From Acidobacteriota bacterium (lineage in GTDB: Bacteria > Acidobacteriota > Blastocatellia > Pyrinomonadales > Pyrinomonadaceae), in assembly GCA_016715115.1 (NCBI GenBank), contig JADKBM010000016.1, forward strand, positions 992,001 through 1,056,000: DNA of 64,000 nucleotides, in the 5' to 3' direction. Below, piece by piece: positions 61,660-64,000 of the stretch. The notes beneath the pieces were generated by a model that was not told where the DNA came from, made no database searches, and saw only the letters and a program-made list of their open reading frames with translations. Each line of letters begins with the position of its first letter. Within the stretch, counting starts at the first letter, position 1. The position numbers were made by a program, and so were the translations under genes.

Positions 61660-63149
61660 GACGCAAGGCATTGATAATTCTGATATCTTTACTTGCCGTC
61701 TCGGCGGGGTTTGCCGTCGGCGAAGCCGATCCGTCGTTCAACCAAACCGGAACGGTCCTCGTCGCGATCGGGAACTCGGTCAACGAGTTTCACGATCTCG
61801 CCGTGCAGCGCGACGGCAAAATCGTCGCCGCCGGTTACTCATTCAACGGCAGTGATTACGACATCGCGGTTGCCAGGTTCAACCCGAACGGTTCGCTCGA
61901 TCCGGCTTTCGATGGCGACGGAACGCTGACGACCGATTTTGGAAGCGGAAACGACTACGCGCGCGCTCTGGCTCTGCAAACGGATGGCAAGATCATCGTC
62001 GCCGGGTCTTCTGCAAATGGCGCATTCTTCGATTTTGCTCTTGTCCGATACAACGCCGACGGCAGCCTCGACCGTTCGTTCGGAACCGACGGAAAGGTCC
62101 GGACACAAGTCGGTTTCGCCTTCTCGGCCGTTTTCGACATCGCGATCGATTACGATGGGTCGATCATCGCCGTCGGCGAGGCCTTCGGCGACGAAAAGGA
62201 CGCGGCGATCGTCAGATATGATTCCAAGGGCCGGCTCGATCTGCGATTCGACAATGACGGAATCGTCCTTGCCGCGCTCGTTCCGGAAGCCAGTGATTCG
62301 GCGCTTTCGGTGGCGATTCAGCCCGACGGGAAGATCGTTTTTTGCGGTTATTCAACTCCGTCGCCATCGTTAGCGGTCGCGTCGGAATTCGTGGTCGTGC
62401 GTTTGAATCGAAACGGCGCCTACGACGCATCGTTCGACGGCGACGGGAAAGCTTTTCTCACTTTCGGGACCGAGAGCGAGTCTGCCGGCGAGGTCGTTCT
62501 CCAATCCGATGGCAAGCTCATCATCAGCGGACGCTTCGGGCAGTTCGGCGGCAACGGCATTCTAATTCGTTTATTGTCGAGCGGTGCCCTCGACACGACG
62601 TTTGCGACCGACGGAAGCAAGGAATTCAATAACGAGGCCGTTAACGGCCATACGGTTCAGCCGGATGGCAAGATTCTCGTCGCACGGCGTGGTGGAACAT
62701 TCCCGGATTGGACCTATGGGATTTCGCGATTCACCAGTGACGGCGAAACTGACGCGGACTTCGGCAACGCCGGAACGGTAACTACAGCATTCGCCGGACC
62801 GCTGGCGCTTCAGCCGGACGGCAAGATACTCAACGGTTCAACCGTCGGAAATTCATTTGCGATCTCGCGTTTCCTCGGCGATTCGCCGATCGCGCCGACG
62901 GCCGACATTTGGGGTCAGGTCGTGGATTCGAACGATCGCCCGGTCCGCAACGCCCGCGTCACGATCGTGAATGCGCAAACCGGCGAAACGCGCATCGTCT
63001 CATCGAATCAGTTTGGCTATTTTCGGGGTCGGGGCCTGTTGACAAACGATATCTATCGGCTCCGAACGAATTCCAAGGCGAACTTGCTGCCTGAACTTTC
63101 TCTCCGCTTGTTTGCCGATGTCAACGGTTTGGTGGTTGCGGCATTTTAG
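61656..63149 (+). CDS. Secreted delta-60 repeat protein with C-terminal regulatory-like domain
   Basis: 497 residues, ATG at 61656, overlapping the esterase stop by four bases. Signal peptide ALIILISLLAVSAGFAVG. Seven or so delta-60 repeats of about 55 residues follow, each with LQxDGKIIVAG and LVRYNADGSLDRSFGTDGKV patterns, forming a beta-propeller. Residues about 410-497 (ADIWGQVVDSNDRPVRNARV) resemble a carboxypeptidase-regulatory Ig domain. Function unknown; common in Acidobacteriota exoproteins. Translational coupling suggests it acts with the esterase outside the cell. Confidence 0.87.
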   Translation: MRRKALIILISLLAVSAGFAVGEADPSFNQTGTVLVAIGNSVNEFHDLAVQRDGKIVAAGYSFNGSDYDIAVARFNPNGSLDPAFDGDGTLTTDFGSGNDYARALALQTDGKIIVAGSSANGAFFDFALVRYNADGSLDRSFGTDGKVRTQVGFAFSAVFDIAIDYDGSIIAVGEAFGDEKDAAIVRYDSKGRLDLRFDNDGIVLAALVPEASDSALSVAIQPDGKIVFCGYSTPSPSLAVASEFVVVRLNRNGAYDASFDGDGKAFLTFGTESESAGEVVLQSDGKLIISGRFGQFGGNGILIRLLSSGALDTTFATDGSKEFNNEAVNGHTVQPDGKILVARRGGTFPDWTYGISRFTSDGETDADFGNAGTVTTAFAGPLALQPDGKILNGSTVGNSFAISRFLGDSPIAPTADIWGQVVDSNDRPVRNARVTIVNAQTGETRIVSSNQFGYFRGRGLLTNDIYRLRTNSKANLLPELSLRLFADVNGLVVAAF

Positions 63150-63219
63150 AGTTTATTGACGATGCGGGAGCATCGGCAATCCGCGGTGCAGGTCAGACGC
63201 CGTCCGTCGGTTGCGGCGC

Positions 63220-63247
63220 TTGCCGTCGCAGCAGTTTCAACTATAAT
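63220..63247 (+). promoter_or_regulatory. Sigma-70-type promoter of the AraC gene
   Basis: TTGCCG at 63220-63225, a 16-base spacer, and a perfect TATAAT at 63242-63247. The ATG is only nine bases after the -10, so the transcript would be leaderless or nearly so; no Shine-Dalgarno is present. Confidence 0.55.
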
Positions 63248-63256
63248 GTCTCTCCA

Positions 63257-64000
63257 ATGAATTATTTCAGGGCCGGACAATTCTTCGGGAAGACCGACAC
63301 GACCCGCATCATCGGAGGCGTGACGGCGACCGAGACCGAATACGATTACCGTTACGTCGACTGGCATCATCACGAAAACCCCTACTTCTCGTTTGTCGTC
63401 GCCGGCAATTGCCGCCACATCAACCGTCGGCGCTCGTATGATTGCTCGCCCGATTCGCTTTTGTTTCACAATTGCCATGAATCGCATCGCAACAGTCGAA
63501 CGGGCGGGATTTCAAAGGGATTCCAGATCGAACTAAGCCAGGATTGGTGCGGGCGGTATGAAATTCGGCTCGACCGGCTGGCGGATAGCGTTTTAATCGA
63601 TCGCCCTGACTCGCGAATTCTCTTCTACAACGTCCTCAAGGAGTTCAAATTCGGAGACAACGCATCGGCGACGACGATCGATTCGTTGCTTGTCCGGATA
63701 TTTGGCGCAATTGCTCCAAACGAAACGCGCGTTGACCGTTCGGTCCCGCGCTGGGTAGCGAAAATGGATGAGATTCTTCACGCGTTTCCGGAAAAGGAAT
63801 TCTCGCTGCTTGAGCTGGCGCGGGAACTGAACGTTCATTTCGCCCATATATCACGCGATTTCGGGCGCTATTTCGGATGTAATTTCAGCCGCTATGTCCG
63901 CAAGATCAAAGTTGAACGATCTCTCGGTTTGCTTCGCCGGAGCGAACTTTCGCTGATCGATATCGCATATATGTCTGGATTCTCCGACCAAAGCCACTTC
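63257..64000 (+). CDS. AraC-family transcriptional regulator (3' end beyond the window)
   Basis: 248 codons from the ATG at 63257, still open at the window edge. The N-terminal cupin-like sensor has DWHHHENPYFSFVVAGNCRH and LLFHNCHESHRN. From about residue 173 the AraC HTH appears: FSLLELARELNVHFAHISRD, FGRYFGCNFSRYVRKIKVER, SLGLLRRSELSLIDIAYMSG, FSDQSHF. It should bind DNA with two helix-turn-helix units; only the last few helices are missing. The inducer is unknown. The coding frame and start follow directly from the TATAAT promoter. Confidence 0.9.
   Translation, partial: MNYFRAGQFFGKTDTTRIIGGVTATETEYDYRYVDWHHHENPYFSFVVAGNCRHINRRRSYDCSPDSLLFHNCHESHRNSRTGGISKGFQIELSQDWCGRYEIRLDRLADSVLIDRPDSRILFYNVLKEFKFGDNASATTIDSLLVRIFGAIAPNETRVDRSVPRWVAKMDEILHAFPEKEFSLLELARELNVHFAHISRDFGRYFGCNFSRYVRKIKVERSLGLLRRSELSLIDIAYMSGFSDQSHF

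Overview
The window looks like chromosomal DNA of an Acidobacteriota bacterium, most likely class Blastocatellia (Pyrinomonadaceae-like). This is an inference from gene types, not a database search. The pointers are a carboxypeptidase-regulatory/TonB-dependent 'Oar-like' receptor, FG-GAP/VCBS repeats with the 'FRPSxGTWY' signature, very large secreted RHS proteins, delta-60 repeat proteins, zinc-ribbon membrane proteins, and many heptameric intergenic repeats. Features of a Gram-negative envelope are a GT9 glycosyltransferase, a TonB receptor and dTDP-rhamnose genes.

Layout. 1-4 kb (minus): a TIMP-like secreted protein broken by a 26-base homopolymer, a GT9 glycosyltransferase, a 2H-type protein, a 58-residue Trm112-like protein and an SPFH protein with three zinc ribbons. 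4.3-7.5 kb: TonB receptor. 7.5-12.8 kb (minus): two small membrane genes and a partial ATP synthase operon (b', b, delta, alpha, gamma; no a, c, beta or epsilon here). 13.0 kb: selenocysteine tRNA. 13.3-18.9 kb: four-helix-bundle protein, dprA, a REP-associated tyrosine transposase inside a cloud of REP palindromes, and topA. 19-27.7 kb: methyltransferase, M28 peptidase, secreted unknowns, three decayed genes, GNAT, riboflavin synthase, two tandem AvrRpt2/papain-like proteins and a KirBac-type channel. 27.7-40 kb: a heptamer array abutting a 1230-residue flavin/Fe-S oxidoreductase, a BY-kinase, dTDP-rhamnose genes rfbB-rfbD, a lytic transglycosylase and an MgtE_N/CBS protein. 59-64 kb: tsaD, DUF4286, an esterase with a delta-60 repeat protein, and an AraC regulator cut by the window end.

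The most striking region is 40.2-58.4 kb, all on the minus strand. A full-length secreted FG-GAP/RHS protein is followed downstream by four truncated RHS pieces. These share blocks of near-identical core sequence but have different C-terminal domains. Four of the five C-termini carry HExxH and the fifth HEFGN; all five have a Cys near the start and near the end of the domain. Each RHS piece is followed closely, or overlapped, by a gene for a secreted or lipoprotein companion; there are two companion families plus one beta-propeller. It reads as a polymorphic-toxin tip array whose toxins are predicted extracytoplasmic zincin proteases and whose companions are predicted extracytoplasmic immunity proteins. 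Recombination scars are visible: a 45-bp tandem duplication, a ~180-bp dispersed repeat replacing core sequence, frameshifts and a chimeric core junction.

Several genes are broken by frameshifts. In a single sequence I cannot separate real decay from assembly indels.
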